64,000 nt of DNA from Flavobacterium ginsenosidimutans (GCF_003254625.1 NZ_QJRJ01000077.1:62001-126000); one strand, 5' to 3'. Shown: positions 25,368-34,246, counted from the first letter of the stretch. Numbers and translations: made by a program. The notes: generated by a model not told the origin, from the sequence alone.

Positions 25368-25419
25368 GGCGTGCTTTTTGTAATTTTTTTTGTATATTTA
25401 CAATAATCAAATACACGCG

Positions 25420-25758
25420 ATGGCAAAAAACTACTTTTATATTACTTTCTTATTGGCATTTTTCTTCACTGTAAGCGTATCAGCGCAAGACAGCAAGCAA
25501 TTACCAAAAACTCAAGAATCTACTTCTATAGAGGGACTTAGCTTGTATCCTAACCCAGTGACTAATGGAAAAGTCTATATATCATCTAAAAACGATTTAG
25601 AGAAGGAAATTATTGTGTTTGATATTTTAGGTAAAAAAGTATTGCAGGCACATTTAGCCTCAAGAGAATTAAGTGTCTCAGAATTACCTCCAGGTGTTTA
25701 CATCATCAAAATAAGCGAACTAAATGCATCGGCAACCCGAAAACTCATTATAAGATAA
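25420..25758 (+). CDS. Secreted protein consisting of a T9SS type A sorting domain only
   Basis: A 112-residue protein. I start it at the ATG giving MAKNYFYITFLLAFFFTVSVSAQ, a complete signal peptide; the longer frame would begin in the promoter region. After a short linker, residues 37-112 form a type IX secretion C-terminal domain: LSLYPNPVTNGKVYI, VFDILGKKVL, LPPGVYIIKI and the terminal basic TRKLIIR. No cargo domain precedes it. It may be a remnant of a longer secreted protein, or a small T9SS client whose sorting domain is itself functional. Confidence 0.85.
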   Translation: MAKNYFYITFLLAFFFTVSVSAQDSKQLPKTQESTSIEGLSLYPNPVTNGKVYISSKNDLEKEIIVFDILGKKVLQAHLASRELSVSELPPGVYIIKISELNASATRKLIIR

Positions 25759-25780
25759 AAGCTCCTTTGGAGCTTTTTTT
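25757..25780 (+). terminator. Terminator after the T9SS protein
   Basis: AAAAGCTCC / GGAGCTTTT stem with a T run, overlapping the stop codon. Confidence 0.75.
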
Positions 25781-25945
25781 AGTTTTCAGTCGCAGTCGCA
25801 GTTTTCAGTTTATATACTTTGTCAAACACTGAGACGGAAAACTTTGACTGAACACTTTTTTAGTTTACAGTCACAGCCTGAGTTTTCAGTTTATAAACTT
25901 ATCGAATACTGTGACTGAAAACTGAGACTGAAAACTAAAAAAAAG
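25781..25945. repeat. Tandem pair of about 80-bp inverted-repeat units
   Basis: Two imperfect copies (25781-25860 and 25861-25940). Each begins AGTTT(T/A)CAGTC, contains GTTTTCAGTTTATA, and ends in the complementary GACTGAA(AACT), so each can fold on itself. Confidence 0.55.
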
Positions 25946-25953
25946 TATCTTTG
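25946..25953 (+). promoter_or_regulatory. -7 element (TATCTTTG) of the LuxE-like gene
   Basis: Perfect TAnnTTTG match. Its last three bases are the TTG of the longest reading frame, which argues that translation starts later. Confidence 0.45.
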
Positions 25954-25965
25954 CAAAAAAAAGTT

Positions 25966-26946
25966 TTGATCACAGCCCAAGATATATTTACCATTTCGAG
26001 TCAGAAACAATTTGAAAAAATAGCACTAAAAGTGTTTCGTTTTCAGCACGAGAACAACAAGGTTTATCGCGATTTCTGTGATTTTTTAAACGTTAATCCG
26101 CAACAAGTAAAATCGCTACAGCAAATTCCTTTTTTACCCATTCAGTTTTTCAAAAGTCACGAAGTAGTTTCTAATACAGAACCTGCTCAAGTAACTTTTA
26201 CGAGCAGCGGTACAACTGGAATGATTACCAGCCGACATTTAGTGACCGATGTTTCCCTATATGAGGAAAGTTACCGCAAAGGTTTTTCTCAGTTTTATGG
26301 CAATATTGAAGATTATGTTGTTTTAGCCCTTTTACCCTCCTATTTAGAACGCGAAGGCTCTTCGTTAATTTATATGGTAGAAGATTTAATAAAACTCTCT
26401 AATCAGCCTGAAAGTGGGTTTTATTTGCATAATCACGACGACCTAATCAAAAAACTCCTTGAATTAGATGAAGCAGGTCAAAATGTAATCTTAATTGGCG
26501 TTACTTACGCTTTATTAGATTTGATCGAGAAACATCAATTCAACCTTCAAAATACCATTATTATGGAAACTGGAGGAATGAAAGGAAAACGCAAAGAAAT
26601 GATTCGCGAAGAATTACACGAAATTTTATGCAAAGGTTTTGGTGTTTCATCCATTCATTCAGAATACGGAATGACAGAGCTTTTAGCGCAAGCTTATTCT
26701 TTAGGCGAAGGTGTTTTTGAATGTCCTTCTTGGATGCATATCTTGGTTCGCGATCCAGAAGATGCTTTAACTTACGTTAAAGATGGAAAAACGGGCGGAA
26801 TTAATGTGATCGATTTAGCAAATATCAATTCGTGTTCTTTTATCGCTACGCAGGATTTAGGCAAAAAATATCCCAACAACTCTTTCGAGGTATTGGGACG
26901 TTTTGATAATTCTGATATTCGTGGCTGTAACTTGATGGTTCTTTAA
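25966..26946 (+). CDS. LuxE-like acyl-protein synthetase/acyltransferase
   Basis: A 326-residue member of the LuxE (acyl-protein synthetase) branch of adenylate-forming enzymes. The phosphate-binding loop TFTSSGTTGM is seen near residue 82, then SEYGMTELLAQAY and a C-terminal DLANINSCSFIATQDLG segment. There is no ATG near the N-terminus. The TTG at 25951 lies within a -7 element, so I favour the TTG giving MITAQDIFTISS. Flavobacteria carry this gene without lux genes; a role in activating a fatty acid or cell-surface polymer precursor is possible but not shown. Confidence 0.82.
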   Translation: MITAQDIFTISSQKQFEKIALKVFRFQHENNKVYRDFCDFLNVNPQQVKSLQQIPFLPIQFFKSHEVVSNTEPAQVTFTSSGTTGMITSRHLVTDVSLYEESYRKGFSQFYGNIEDYVVLALLPSYLEREGSSLIYMVEDLIKLSNQPESGFYLHNHDDLIKKLLELDEAGQNVILIGVTYALLDLIEKHQFNLQNTIIMETGGMKGKRKEMIREELHEILCKGFGVSSIHSEYGMTELLAQAYSLGEGVFECPSWMHILVRDPEDALTYVKDGKTGGINVIDLANINSCSFIATQDLGKKYPNNSFEVLGRFDNSDIRGCNLMVL

Positions 26947-26949
26947 ATT

Positions 26950-27015
26950 GGTTAATCGTTGATTTGTGTAATCGTTTAATCGCAAAAAATCGATTAAACA
27001 GCTAAACAATTAACC
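26950..27015. terminator. Bidirectional stem-loop between convergent genes
   Basis: Outer arms GGTTAATCGTT / AACAATTAACC and inner arms GTTTAATCG / CGATTAAAC make a long nested stem. Confidence 0.5.
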
Positions 27016-27034
27016 GATTAAACAAAAAGAAAAA

Positions 27035-27379
27035 TCAATTTTCCTCTGTTACACCTATACTTTCAATTCCTTCTATTTTTTGAAGCGCTTTTTCTTTTTC
27101 TCCTTTACTTTCTAGTAGTTTATAAACTCCATAACAAGCTAAAGCACCGCAAAGCACAAAAAGTATATTCCAACCTGGATTAGTAAAGCTATTATCGTCT
27201 ACACTATCGACACCTCCAATCAAAACAGCCAAAAGTCCGGTGGCAAAACCTGCAACAAGAGTACCTCCATAATAAGCTACTATTCCGATAGCGAAATAAC
27301 CCCATTTGTTCTTGTCATATTCAAGGGCCAAATTGGTATACCCTTTCCAAATCCAGTAAATAAGTAAAATTCCAATCAT
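27035..27379 (-). CDS. Small membrane protein of unknown function
   Basis: A 114-residue protein with three hydrophobic segments (about 1-18, 28-55 and 68-90) and a charged C-terminal tail rich in Glu and Lys. I do not recognise a named family. It resembles small integral proteins of Flavobacteria annotated only as hypothetical. It stands alone. An inverted-repeat element lies on its upstream side (27456-27630). Confidence 0.65.
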   Translation of the reverse strand: MIGILLIYWIWKGYTNLALEYDKNKWGYFAIGIVAYYGGTLVAGFATGLLAVLIGGVDSVDDNSFTNPGWNILFVLCGALACYGVYKLLESKGEKEKALQKIEGIESIGVTEEN

Positions 27380-27455
27380 ATTATTTTTGTTAGTTTTAGG
27401 GAATAAACTTAATAAAAAAAGGATTACATTTTCAAAAAGAAATCAAATAGATTCA

Positions 27456-27630
27456 ATATTCCATAGGAATATCTCGTCAGAGCAAAAAAGGTATTGTATT
27501 TATGCAGTGTACAATAAAGACACCTGTTTTTATGAAACAAAAACCTCAACCGAATTAATCAAGCGTTCCTAAGAAACATATAACCGCAAACTAAATTTTA
27601 ATTCTACCGATGAGACATTCCTACGGAATG
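27456..27630. repeat. Nested inverted repeat with ATTCC-ATA-GGAAT type arms
   Basis: Left arm 27456-27480 (ATATTCCATAGGAATATCTC, then GTCAG) and right arm 27607-27630 (GATGAGACATTCCTACGGAA) are imperfect reverse complements of each other, and each arm is itself a small hairpin. About 125 bp without a gene lie between. This accounts for most of the 344-bp gap. Confidence 0.55.
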
Positions 27631-27641
27631 ATTTTTTCAAT

Positions 27642-27676
27642 AAAAAATCCCAGCATTCTTAGAAAGCTGGGATTTA
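27642..27676 (-). terminator. Terminator of tyrS
   Basis: ATCCCAGC / GCTGGGAT stem followed on the minus strand by TTTTTTATT. Confidence 0.75.
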
Positions 27677-27723
27677 TATATTCAATTTAAAAGATCCTGA
27701 TTCGATTAAACAGTTAAACCCTT

Positions 27724-29019
27724 TTAAACCACTCTAATCACAAAATAATTTTTCTTTCCGCTTTGTAATAAAACGAATTGATTATTAATTAAATCATTTG
27801 CAGTTAAAACGAAATCTTCTTTTATTTTTTCTCTATTTACAGAAATTGAGTTTGCAGTTAACGCACGTCTCGCTTCTCCGTTTGATTTAAAGAAACCAGT
27901 TTTCTCGTTTAAAACAGTGATAATATCCAATCCGCTTTCTAAATCAGCTTTTGCGATTTCTGCTTGAGGAACTCCGTCAAAAACTTCTAAAAAAGTCGCT
28001 TCGTCCAATTTCTTCAAATCTTCAGCAGTTGAATTTCCAAATAAAATATTCGAAGCTTGAATTGCTTTTTCCAATTCTTCTCTGTTGTGAACAAAAACAG
28101 TAATTTCTTCTGCCAATTTCTTTTGTAAAACTCTTAAATGCGGAGCTGTTTTATGCTCTTCGATTAATGCATCGATTGTTTCTTTATCTAAGAAAGTAAA
28201 GATTTTAATGTATTTTTCAGCATCTACATCTGTTGTGTTTACCCAAAATTGGTAGAATTTGTACACAGAAGTTTTATCTGCATCCAACCAAACATTTCCT
28301 CCCTCAGATTTTCCAAATTTAGATCCGTCTGCTTTTGTAATCAAAGGAGTTGTTAAAGCATACGCTTTGGCATTCTCTCCTCCCATTCTGCGCACTAATT
28401 CTGTACCTGTGGTAATATTACCCCATTGGTCAGAACCACCCATTTGCAGAATACAGTTGTTGTTTTTATATAAATGATAGAAATCGTAACCTTGAATTAA
28501 TTGATATGTAAACTCTGTAAAAGACATTCCCTCACCTTCTCCGCTAAATCTCTTTTTCACAGAATCTTTAGCCATCATATAGTTTACGGTAATTCTTTTT
28601 CCAACTTCACGTGCAAAATCGATAAAAGAGAATTCTTTCATCCAATCGTAGTTATTCACCATTACAGGTGCATTTGCTTCGGTTGAATTAAAATCTAAGA
28701 AACGAGACAAGACACTTTTGATTCCAGCTACGTTTTTAGCTAAAGCTTCTTCGTCAAGCAAGTTTCTTTCATCAGATTTACCAGAAGGATCTCCAATCAT
28801 TCCCGTTGCTCCACCAACTAAAGCGATCGGTCTGTGGCCAAAATTCTTTAAGTGAACCAATAAAATAATCTGAACCATACTTCCGATATGCAGTGAATCT
28901 GCTGTTGGATCAAAACCGATATAGGCAGTGGTAGCTTCTTTAAGCAATTGTTCTTCCGTTCCAGGCATACTATCATGGTATAACCCGCGCCATTTTAATT
29001 CTTCAACTAGATTCTTCAT
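27724..29019 (-). CDS. tyrS: Tyrosyl-tRNA synthetase
   Basis: A 431-residue class I synthetase that charges tRNA-Tyr. The start is set at [18 protein letters not shown]; the seven extra codons of the longest frame lie between promoter and ATG. The HIGH-type motif is seen in [10 protein letters not shown], the tyrosine-binding region in [14 protein letters not shown] and [11 protein letters not shown], and the KMSKS-type loop as [11 protein letters not shown]-terminal S4-like RNA-binding domain carries [16 protein letters not shown] consensus promoter lies immediately upstream. Confidence 0.95.
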   Translation of the reverse strand: MKNLVEELKWRGLYHDSMPGTEEQLLKEATTAYIGFDPTADSLHIGSMVQIILLVHLKNFGHRPIALVGGATGMIGDPSGKSDERNLLDEEALAKNVAGIKSVLSRFLDFNSTEANAPVMVNNYDWMKEFSFIDFAREVGKRITVNYMMAKDSVKKRFSGEGEGMSFTEFTYQLIQGYDFYHLYKNNNCILQMGGSDQWGNITTGTELVRRMGGENAKAYALTTPLITKADGSKFGKSEGGNVWLDADKTSVYKFYQFWVNTTDVDAEKYIKIFTFLDKETIDALIEEHKTAPHLRVLQKKLAEEITVFVHNREELEKAIQASNILFGNSTAEDLKKLDEATFLEVFDGVPQAEIAKADLESGLDIITVLNEKTGFFKSNGEARRALTANSISVNREKIKEDFVLTANDLINNQFVLLQSGKKNYFVIRVV

Positions 29020-29037
29020 TTTTTTAAATAATTTGCG

Positions 29038-29069
29038 CAAATGTAATCAATGTCAATGGTAATGACAAA
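29038..29069 (-). promoter_or_regulatory. Promoter of tyrS
   Basis: On the minus strand TTTG, 20 bp spacer, TACATTTG: a full match to the Bacteroidota consensus, 19 bp before the ATG. Confidence 0.65.
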
Positions 29070-29075
29070 AAAGTC

Positions 29076-29143
29076 TGCCACGAAGACACTAAGACAGAAA
29101 GCTTTTTATTTATATAACATTTACGCCTTAACTCTTTGTGGCA
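29076..29143. repeat. Imperfect inverted repeat TGCCACGAAG / CTTTGTGGCA
   Basis: TGCCACGAAGACACTAAG and CTTAACTCTTTGTGGCA face each other across about 33 bp. Similar GCAAAG/CTTTGC-type words recur at 42,010-42,100 and 49,420-49,720. Confidence 0.45.
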
Positions 29144-29182
29144 AAATTCAAAAAAACTATTTGATTAATTTTACAACCTAAT

Positions 29183-29677
29183 TTACACTTTTAAATTCCC
29201 AATATTCCATGTCTTATCATACCAATCTTTATTACTATTAATTCCCAATTCAAAATTATCTTGATCGACATTCAATTCCGAAACAATCTTTTCAAAAGCC
29301 AAATTTCCAAATTTGACAAGAGTTGGATACCATCGAGAAGGTACAGAATCATGATTAAATTCCTCAAAAGATTCTAACTCAAAATCTGCTGGATTACAAA
29401 ATCTATCGCTTTCGTTTGGTTTAAACATTTCTGCCATCTTAAGATCGCCTTCAGATGTATATTTTTCGTAATACCTTTCGTTATATATATTTGACTTATC
29501 TATATTTTGCAACGAATTACTTTTACTATCAAAACTTATAGCACTAACTTTAGCCAAACGGTCTGTCCAAATACTTGCAGTATAGATTACAAAATTTGGG
29601 TTTTCAATCTTCATTCGCTTTATAGCATTTTCGAGCATTTTATCTAATTCACGTATATAAGTATTTTGCTTTTCCAT
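29183..29677 (-). CDS. Hypothetical cytoplasmic protein, possibly immunity-like
   Basis: A 164-residue soluble, acidic protein with no signal peptide or membrane segment. It has several aromatic-rich segments (PNFVIYTASIWTD, DSVPSRWYPTLVKFG, NSNKDWYDKTWNIGNLKV). The general look (alpha/beta, FxIYT start, conserved Trp) resembles small immunity-type proteins such as DUF4303, but I cannot assign a family. No toxin gene is adjacent. It is a single gene between tyrS and a divergent dehydrogenase gene. Confidence 0.6.
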   Translation of the reverse strand: MEKQNTYIRELDKMLENAIKRMKIENPNFVIYTASIWTDRLAKVSAISFDSKSNSLQNIDKSNIYNERYYEKYTSEGDLKMAEMFKPNESDRFCNPADFELESFEEFNHDSVPSRWYPTLVKFGNLAFEKIVSELNVDQDNFELGINSNKDWYDKTWNIGNLKV

Positions 29678-29851
29678 AATTTACAATTCCGCAACTTAAT
29701 AATTGCAAAGATATTGATAGAGGTCTTTGTTTTATAAAAAAATAATAATATTCTTACTTTTTAGAATCGTTAAAAACTATATTTTCTAAATCTATAAAAT
29801 GAACTTGTGTATCTGAATTCAAAATCCTTCACAACTTTGTCCCTCTGCAAC

Positions 29852-29882
29852 TTTGCACCTTTACAACAAAAACTTATCTTTA
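29852..29882 (+). promoter_or_regulatory. Promoter of the SDR gene
   Basis: TTTG, 19 bp spacer, TATCTTTA (one mismatch from TAnnTTTG), four bases before the ATG, implying a very short or absent leader. Confidence 0.45.
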
Positions 29883-29886
29883 CAAC

Positions 29887-30888
29887 ATGATATTAGTAAC
29901 TGGAGGAACTGGTTTAGTCGGCGCACATTTATTACTTCATTTAATTGAAAATGGAGAAAATGTTCGGGCAATTTACAGAAGCAAAAATAAGATTGAGAAA
30001 ACAAAGGCGGTTTTTGATTTTTATAAAAAAACTGATTTGTTTGAAAAAATCAATTGGCTTGAAGCCGATATTCTCGACGTACCTTCACTCGAAACTGCCT
30101 TTATTGATATCAAACAAGTTTATCACTGCGCTGCTTTTATATCATTTGAACCAAGAGACGAAGAAATCCTTAGAAAAACCAATATCGAAGGAACTGCCAA
30201 TATGGTCAATTTTGCAATTGCCAAAGAGGTAGAAAAATTCTGCTATATCAGTTCGATTGCCGCTTTAGGAGATATCGCTCCGCACGAAACCCATATTACA
30301 GAAGAAACAGACTGGAATCCAGAAAAGCCACACAGTGATTATGCTATTTCTAAATATGGAGCCGAAATGGAAGTGTGGCGCGGACAACAAGAAGGCTTAA
30401 ATGTTATTGTTGTAAATCCTGGAGTCATTTTAGGTCCTCCACAAATGATGCATATTTTTGACGAAGGCAGTAGCGAAATCTACAGAAAAGTTTCTAACGG
30501 ATTACCATTTTACACATTAGGAAGTACAGGATTTATTACCGTTGACGATGTCGTAAAAACTAGTTTTGAATTGATGAAAAGCGAAGTTAAAAACGAACGC
30601 TTTACGCTTATCTCAGATAATATCGTTTTTAAGGATCTTTTGAATACAGTTGCCGACACTTTAAAAGTAAAAAGACCTCGTTTTCATGCCAAGCCTTTTT
30701 TAATGAATGCGTTGTGGATTACAGATGGAATATTTTCGACTTTATTTTTCAGAAAAAGAAGCATTACCAAAGCAACGGCAAAAGCTTCTTATTCGAAGAA
30801 TTTATATAGTAATGAAAAAATAAAAACCGCTCTAGGAACGGTTTTTACTGATATTCATAAATATATTTTAGAAAGCTCTAAACTATAA
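29887..30888 (+). CDS. NAD(P)-dependent epimerase/dehydratase family protein (extended SDR)
   Basis: A 333-residue Rossmann-fold protein. The cofactor loop TGGTGLVGAHL is at residues 5-15, the acidic DILDVPSLETAF segment near 60, the catalytic Ser region CYISSIAALG near 120 and the YxxxK pair in YAISKYGAE. The C-terminal part resembles dihydroflavonol-reductase or hydroxysteroid-dehydrogenase-like SDRs. Substrate is not deducible. Its last six bases overlap the convergent DUF4296 gene. Confidence 0.87.
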   Translation: MILVTGGTGLVGAHLLLHLIENGENVRAIYRSKNKIEKTKAVFDFYKKTDLFEKINWLEADILDVPSLETAFIDIKQVYHCAAFISFEPRDEEILRKTNIEGTANMVNFAIAKEVEKFCYISSIAALGDIAPHETHITEETDWNPEKPHSDYAISKYGAEMEVWRGQQEGLNVIVVNPGVILGPPQMMHIFDEGSSEIYRKVSNGLPFYTLGSTGFITVDDVVKTSFELMKSEVKNERFTLISDNIVFKDLLNTVADTLKVKRPRFHAKPFLMNALWITDGIFSTLFFRKRSITKATAKASYSKNLYSNEKIKTALGTVFTDIHKYILESSKL

Positions 30889-31371
30889 GTTTCTTCTGTG
30901 CTTTCTTTGTGCCATTTTTATAGAATCGATATTAATCTTCGGAATTGTTTTTTTAACTGAATCTTTTGAAGCTTCTTTTGATTCTTTTGGCTTATTTTTA
31001 TTCTTCTTAGCTGCTTTTTTCTCGTCAATTTTAGCCAGAGAATCAGCCGCTCTTTGATTTACGGCTATTCTTTTGTTCACTTGAGCAAACATAGCTGCAT
31101 AGTTTTCATAATCTGAAGCATAATACATATTGTTCTGCGCAAACTGAAGACTATCCACTTTATATTTCTTTAAAATAAACTTAGTTGCATCACTGTCTAT
31201 AGAATCTAAAGACAATGGTTTTTGATATCTCATTGCTTCTAGAATAGACAAATCGTACATAATATCAACCATTTTTTCTTTCTCAATAAGCTTTGCAGGC
31301 TGTTTTACCAGCTCTTTTTTACAGCTTATAGAAAGAAACAAAACCAATATTATTACTATAAAATTCTTCAT
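30883..31371 (-). CDS. DUF4296 lipoprotein
   Basis: A 162-residue lipoprotein: signal and lipobox LFLSISC (Cys17), then the conserved core KMVDIMYDLSILEAMRY and KKYKVDSLQFAQNNMYYASD that I recognise as DUF4296. The C-terminal tail is Lys-rich (KKAAKKNKNKPKESKE). It is the last gene of a minus-strand cluster DPM1-like, pyrC, DUF4296, nine bases after pyrC. This order is common in Flavobacteria. Function unknown, probably on the periplasmic face of an envelope membrane. Confidence 0.82.
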   Translation of the reverse strand: MKNFIVIILVLFLSISCKKELVKQPAKLIEKEKMVDIMYDLSILEAMRYQKPLSLDSIDSDATKFILKKYKVDSLQFAQNNMYYASDYENYAAMFAQVNKRIAVNQRAADSLAKIDEKKAAKKNKNKPKESKEASKDSVKKTIPKINIDSIKMAQRKHRRNL

Positions 31372-31380
31372 AGCTGTTTT

Positions 31381-32721
31381 TTATCTGTCAAACAATAATC
31401 TTTTTCCTGCTCTGGTATCTTTTACTTTAAAGTTATTGTATACCAATTCTCCGTTTACAAAAGTATGCGTAATTCTAGATTTAAAAGTAAATCCTTCAAA
31501 AGGAGACCATCCGCATTTGTATAAAATATTTTCTGGTTTCACGCTCCAAGGCAAACTTGGATTTACGATTACTAAATCGGCGTGATAGCCTTCTCTAATA
31601 AAACCTCTTTTTTCGATTTTGAAAATCTTAGCTGGATTGTGGCACATTTTCTCCACGATTTTTTCCACACTAATTTTCCCTTGATGATGTGCTTCGAACA
31701 TTGCTACAACTGCATGCTGTACCAACGGACCTCCAGAAGGCGCATTCAAATAAGATTGCTGTTTTTCTTCTTTTGTATGAGGAGCGTGATCTGTTGCAAT
31801 TACATCAATTCTTCCGTCATTTAATGCTTTCCAAAGTTCTGCACGATCTTCAGCAGTTTTAACAGCCGGATTCCATTTTATGAAATTTCCTTTTGTTTTA
31901 TAATCTTCATCTGTAAACCAAAGATGATGTACACAAACCTCAGCAGTGATTTTTTTATCTTCTAAAGGAATTTTGTTCGTGAACAATTCCATTTCTTTCG
32001 CAGTTGAAAGATGGAAGATATGCAATCTCGCTCCAGTACGTTTTGCTAAAGCCACTGCTTTTGAAGAAGAAATATAACAAGCCTCAGCACTTCTAATTAA
32101 ATTGTGAGCTGTTACAGGAACATCGTCTCCGTATTGCTCTTTAAAAGCGGCAAGATTATTTTTAATCGTAGTTTCATCTTCGCAGTGAACCGCAATTAAC
32201 ATTGGCGTGCTTGAGAATATTTTTTCTAAAACCGCTTCATTATCAACCAGCATATTTCCAGTTGATGAACCTAAGAAAATTTTAATTCCCGCAACATTTT
32301 TTGGATTTGTTTTTAAAACTTCTTCCAAATTATCGTTTGTTGCTCCCATCATAAACGAATAATTCGCAAATGATTTTTGAGATGCAATTTGATATTTATC
32401 TTCTAAGATTTCCTGAGTAACCGCATTTGGAACTGTATTAGGCTGTTCGATAAAAGAAGTAATCCCTCCTGCAACAGCTGCACGAGATTCCGATTCGATA
32501 TCTCCTTTATGCGTTAATCCAGGTTCTCTAAAATGCACTTGATCGTCTATCGCGCCAGGCATTAAATAATTTCCTTCAGCATCGATTACGATACAATCTG
32601 AAGTTTTTAATGAAATGCTGTCTGCAATTTCAACAATCAAATCGTTTTCAATTAAAACATCACCTTCAAAAATTGTCCCTTCGTTTACAATTTTGGCATT
32701 TTTTATTAAAATCCTGTTCAT
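31381..32721 (-). CDS. pyrC: Dihydroorotase
   Basis: A 446-residue zinc amidohydrolase that cyclises carbamoyl-aspartate to dihydroorotate in pyrimidine synthesis. The metal motif is DQVHFREPGLTHKGD near residue 62, followed by a KIFLGSS lysine region, VHCEDE, LHIFHLST and the catalytic ATDHAPHT. Length and motifs fit the class I (long) dihydroorotase group. It sits ten bases after the DPM1-like gene and likely shares its transcript. Confidence 0.93.
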   Translation of the reverse strand: MNRILIKNAKIVNEGTIFEGDVLIENDLIVEIADSISLKTSDCIVIDAEGNYLMPGAIDDQVHFREPGLTHKGDIESESRAAVAGGITSFIEQPNTVPNAVTQEILEDKYQIASQKSFANYSFMMGATNDNLEEVLKTNPKNVAGIKIFLGSSTGNMLVDNEAVLEKIFSSTPMLIAVHCEDETTIKNNLAAFKEQYGDDVPVTAHNLIRSAEACYISSSKAVALAKRTGARLHIFHLSTAKEMELFTNKIPLEDKKITAEVCVHHLWFTDEDYKTKGNFIKWNPAVKTAEDRAELWKALNDGRIDVIATDHAPHTKEEKQQSYLNAPSGGPLVQHAVVAMFEAHHQGKISVEKIVEKMCHNPAKIFKIEKRGFIREGYHADLVIVNPSLPWSVKPENILYKCGWSPFEGFTFKSRITHTFVNGELVYNNFKVKDTRAGKRLLFDR

Positions 32722-32731
32722 TTCGGTTGGT

Positions 32732-33457
32732 TTATAATGAATTGACTAGTTTTCTTAATTTAAGGGAAATCACTCCAAGTATAGCTTCTTTAATAATAGC
32801 ATTGCTCATTTTAGAAACTCCTTTTGTTCTATCTGTAAAAATAATTGGGACTTCGGTAATTTGAAATTTAGCACAGTAAGTTCTGTACTTCATCTCGATT
32901 TGAAACGCATACCCAACAAATTTTATTTTATTCAAATTGATTTTTTCTAAAACTTCTCGTTTATAGCAAACAAAACCGGCAGTTGCGTCGTGAATTTTCA
33001 TTCCGGTGATAAATTTCACATAAACAGATGCAAAATAAGACATCAAAACTCGGCTTAAAGGCCAGTTTACTACATTTACCCCAGTTACATAACGAGATCC
33101 AATTGCAAGATCTGCTCCGCCAAAATGACAAGCATCATACAATTTTTCTAAATCATTTGGATTATGTGAAAAGTCGGCATCCATCTCAAAAATAAATTGA
33201 TAGTCACGCTCCAAAGCCCATTTGAAGCCATGAACATACGCCGTTCCCAAGCCAGATTTTTTTGCTCTTTGTTCTAAAAAAAGTTTCCCTAGAAATTCTT
33301 CCTGCAATGCAATTACTTTTTTAGCAGTGTGATCGGGAGAATTATCATCAATAATCAGCAGATGAAAAGGTTTGTGCTGCGAAAGTACAGCCCTTACTAT
33401 ACTTTCTACGTTTTCAATTTCGTTATATGTGGGAATTATGACAATACTATCATTCAT
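32732..33457 (-). CDS. Polyprenol monophosphomannose synthase-like glycosyltransferase (GT2)
   Basis: A 241-residue GT2 enzyme like DPM1, transferring a sugar, usually mannose from GDP-mannose, to a polyprenyl phosphate. Visible are IIPTYNEIENVESIV at the N-terminus, LLIIDDNSPD, the metal-binding EMDADFSHNP motif, GSRYVTG and the TAGFVCYKREVL segment. There is no C-terminal membrane anchor. It heads an operon with pyrC and a DUF4296 gene. A -7 element TACTTTTG lies 22 bp upstream. The lipid-linked sugar is probably used for protein or glycan mannosylation at the envelope. Confidence 0.9.
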   Translation of the reverse strand: MNDSIVIIPTYNEIENVESIVRAVLSQHKPFHLLIIDDNSPDHTAKKVIALQEEFLGKLFLEQRAKKSGLGTAYVHGFKWALERDYQFIFEMDADFSHNPNDLEKLYDACHFGGADLAIGSRYVTGVNVVNWPLSRVLMSYFASVYVKFITGMKIHDATAGFVCYKREVLEKINLNKIKFVGYAFQIEMKYRTYCAKFQITEVPIIFTDRTKGVSKMSNAIIKEAILGVISLKLRKLVNSL

Positions 33458-33478
33458 TTTTTTACGGTAATTTCACCG

Positions 33479-33486
33479 CAAAAGTA
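33479..33486 (-). promoter_or_regulatory. -7 element (TACTTTTG) of the DPM1-like operon
   Basis: Perfect TAnnTTTG on the minus strand, 22 bp before the ATG. No clear -33. Confidence 0.5.
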
Positions 33487-33548
33487 AACTTTTTATAGCA
33501 TTTGATTCATAATAAATATATAATAAAAGTATTGCATCAAAAAATTAC

Positions 33549-33556
33549 TAATTTTG
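33549..33556 (+). promoter_or_regulatory. -7 element (TAATTTTG) of the DUF4271/hemD unit
   Basis: Perfect TAnnTTTG, eight bases before the ATG, implying a near-leaderless mRNA. Divergent from the DPM1-like promoter. Confidence 0.5.
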
Positions 33557-33563
33557 TAACGCT

Positions 33564-34232
33564 ATGATTGAACAATTACATCCTCGAATTCTTGAAAACA
33601 AAGACTGGGCAACACTTTTATTTGTGCTCACCTTTGCTGTTGTTGCGATGACAAAATCGGCTTACGAAACACGATTCAGTGAATTTAGTAAACTTATTTT
33701 TTCTGACAAATACGCCAAAATTTATCGCGATAACAACCACATGAAAAGCAGCTTTACGGTTGGTTTATTTTTTGTACAAGTTGTATCGTTTGCATTTTTC
33801 ATTTTGCTTACGATGAATATTTTTGGTTACGCCTCAAAAACCGACTGGATTTTGTTTATTCAAATCGCCACTTTTCTTCTTTATTTTATTTTAGGAAAGT
33901 ATTTAATCGAAAAAATTGTAGCAACTTCTTTCAACATCGACGAATTTGTAGAGCTTTTTAACTTGCAAAAAGTTACTTACAGAACATATATTGGCGTTTT
34001 GATCCTTCCAATCAACGCAGTTCTGTTTTATTACAACAATATTCCGCAAATCGTACCCCTTGTAATCATAGGTATTTCGCTGTGTATTAGTGTATACTCC
34101 TACTTTATTTCAATTAAAACGTATCAAAACGCAATAATCGGCAAGTTATTTTATTTTATTTTATATCTTTGCGCTCTTGAAATAGCCCCTTATTATTTTC
34201 TTTATTATTGGATAACAAAAGGGAGTGCTTAG
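33564..34232 (+). CDS. DUF4271 membrane protein
   Basis: A 222-residue integral membrane protein with six or so hydrophobic segments (about 18-35, 68-92, 98-120, 140-160, 168-188 and 195-215). It starts with the NKDWATLLFVLTFAVVAMTK segment characteristic of DUF4271, followed by a conserved FSEFSKLIFSDKY. In Flavobacteria this family usually sits directly before hemD, as here. No catalytic residues are obvious. Function unknown. Confidence 0.85.
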   Translation: MIEQLHPRILENKDWATLLFVLTFAVVAMTKSAYETRFSEFSKLIFSDKYAKIYRDNNHMKSSFTVGLFFVQVVSFAFFILLTMNIFGYASKTDWILFIQIATFLLYFILGKYLIEKIVATSFNIDEFVELFNLQKVTYRTYIGVLILPINAVLFYYNNIPQIVPLVIIGISLCISVYSYFISIKTYQNAIIGKLFYFILYLCALEIAPYYFLYYWITKGSA

Positions 34233-34246
34233 AAAATGTTTATAAT

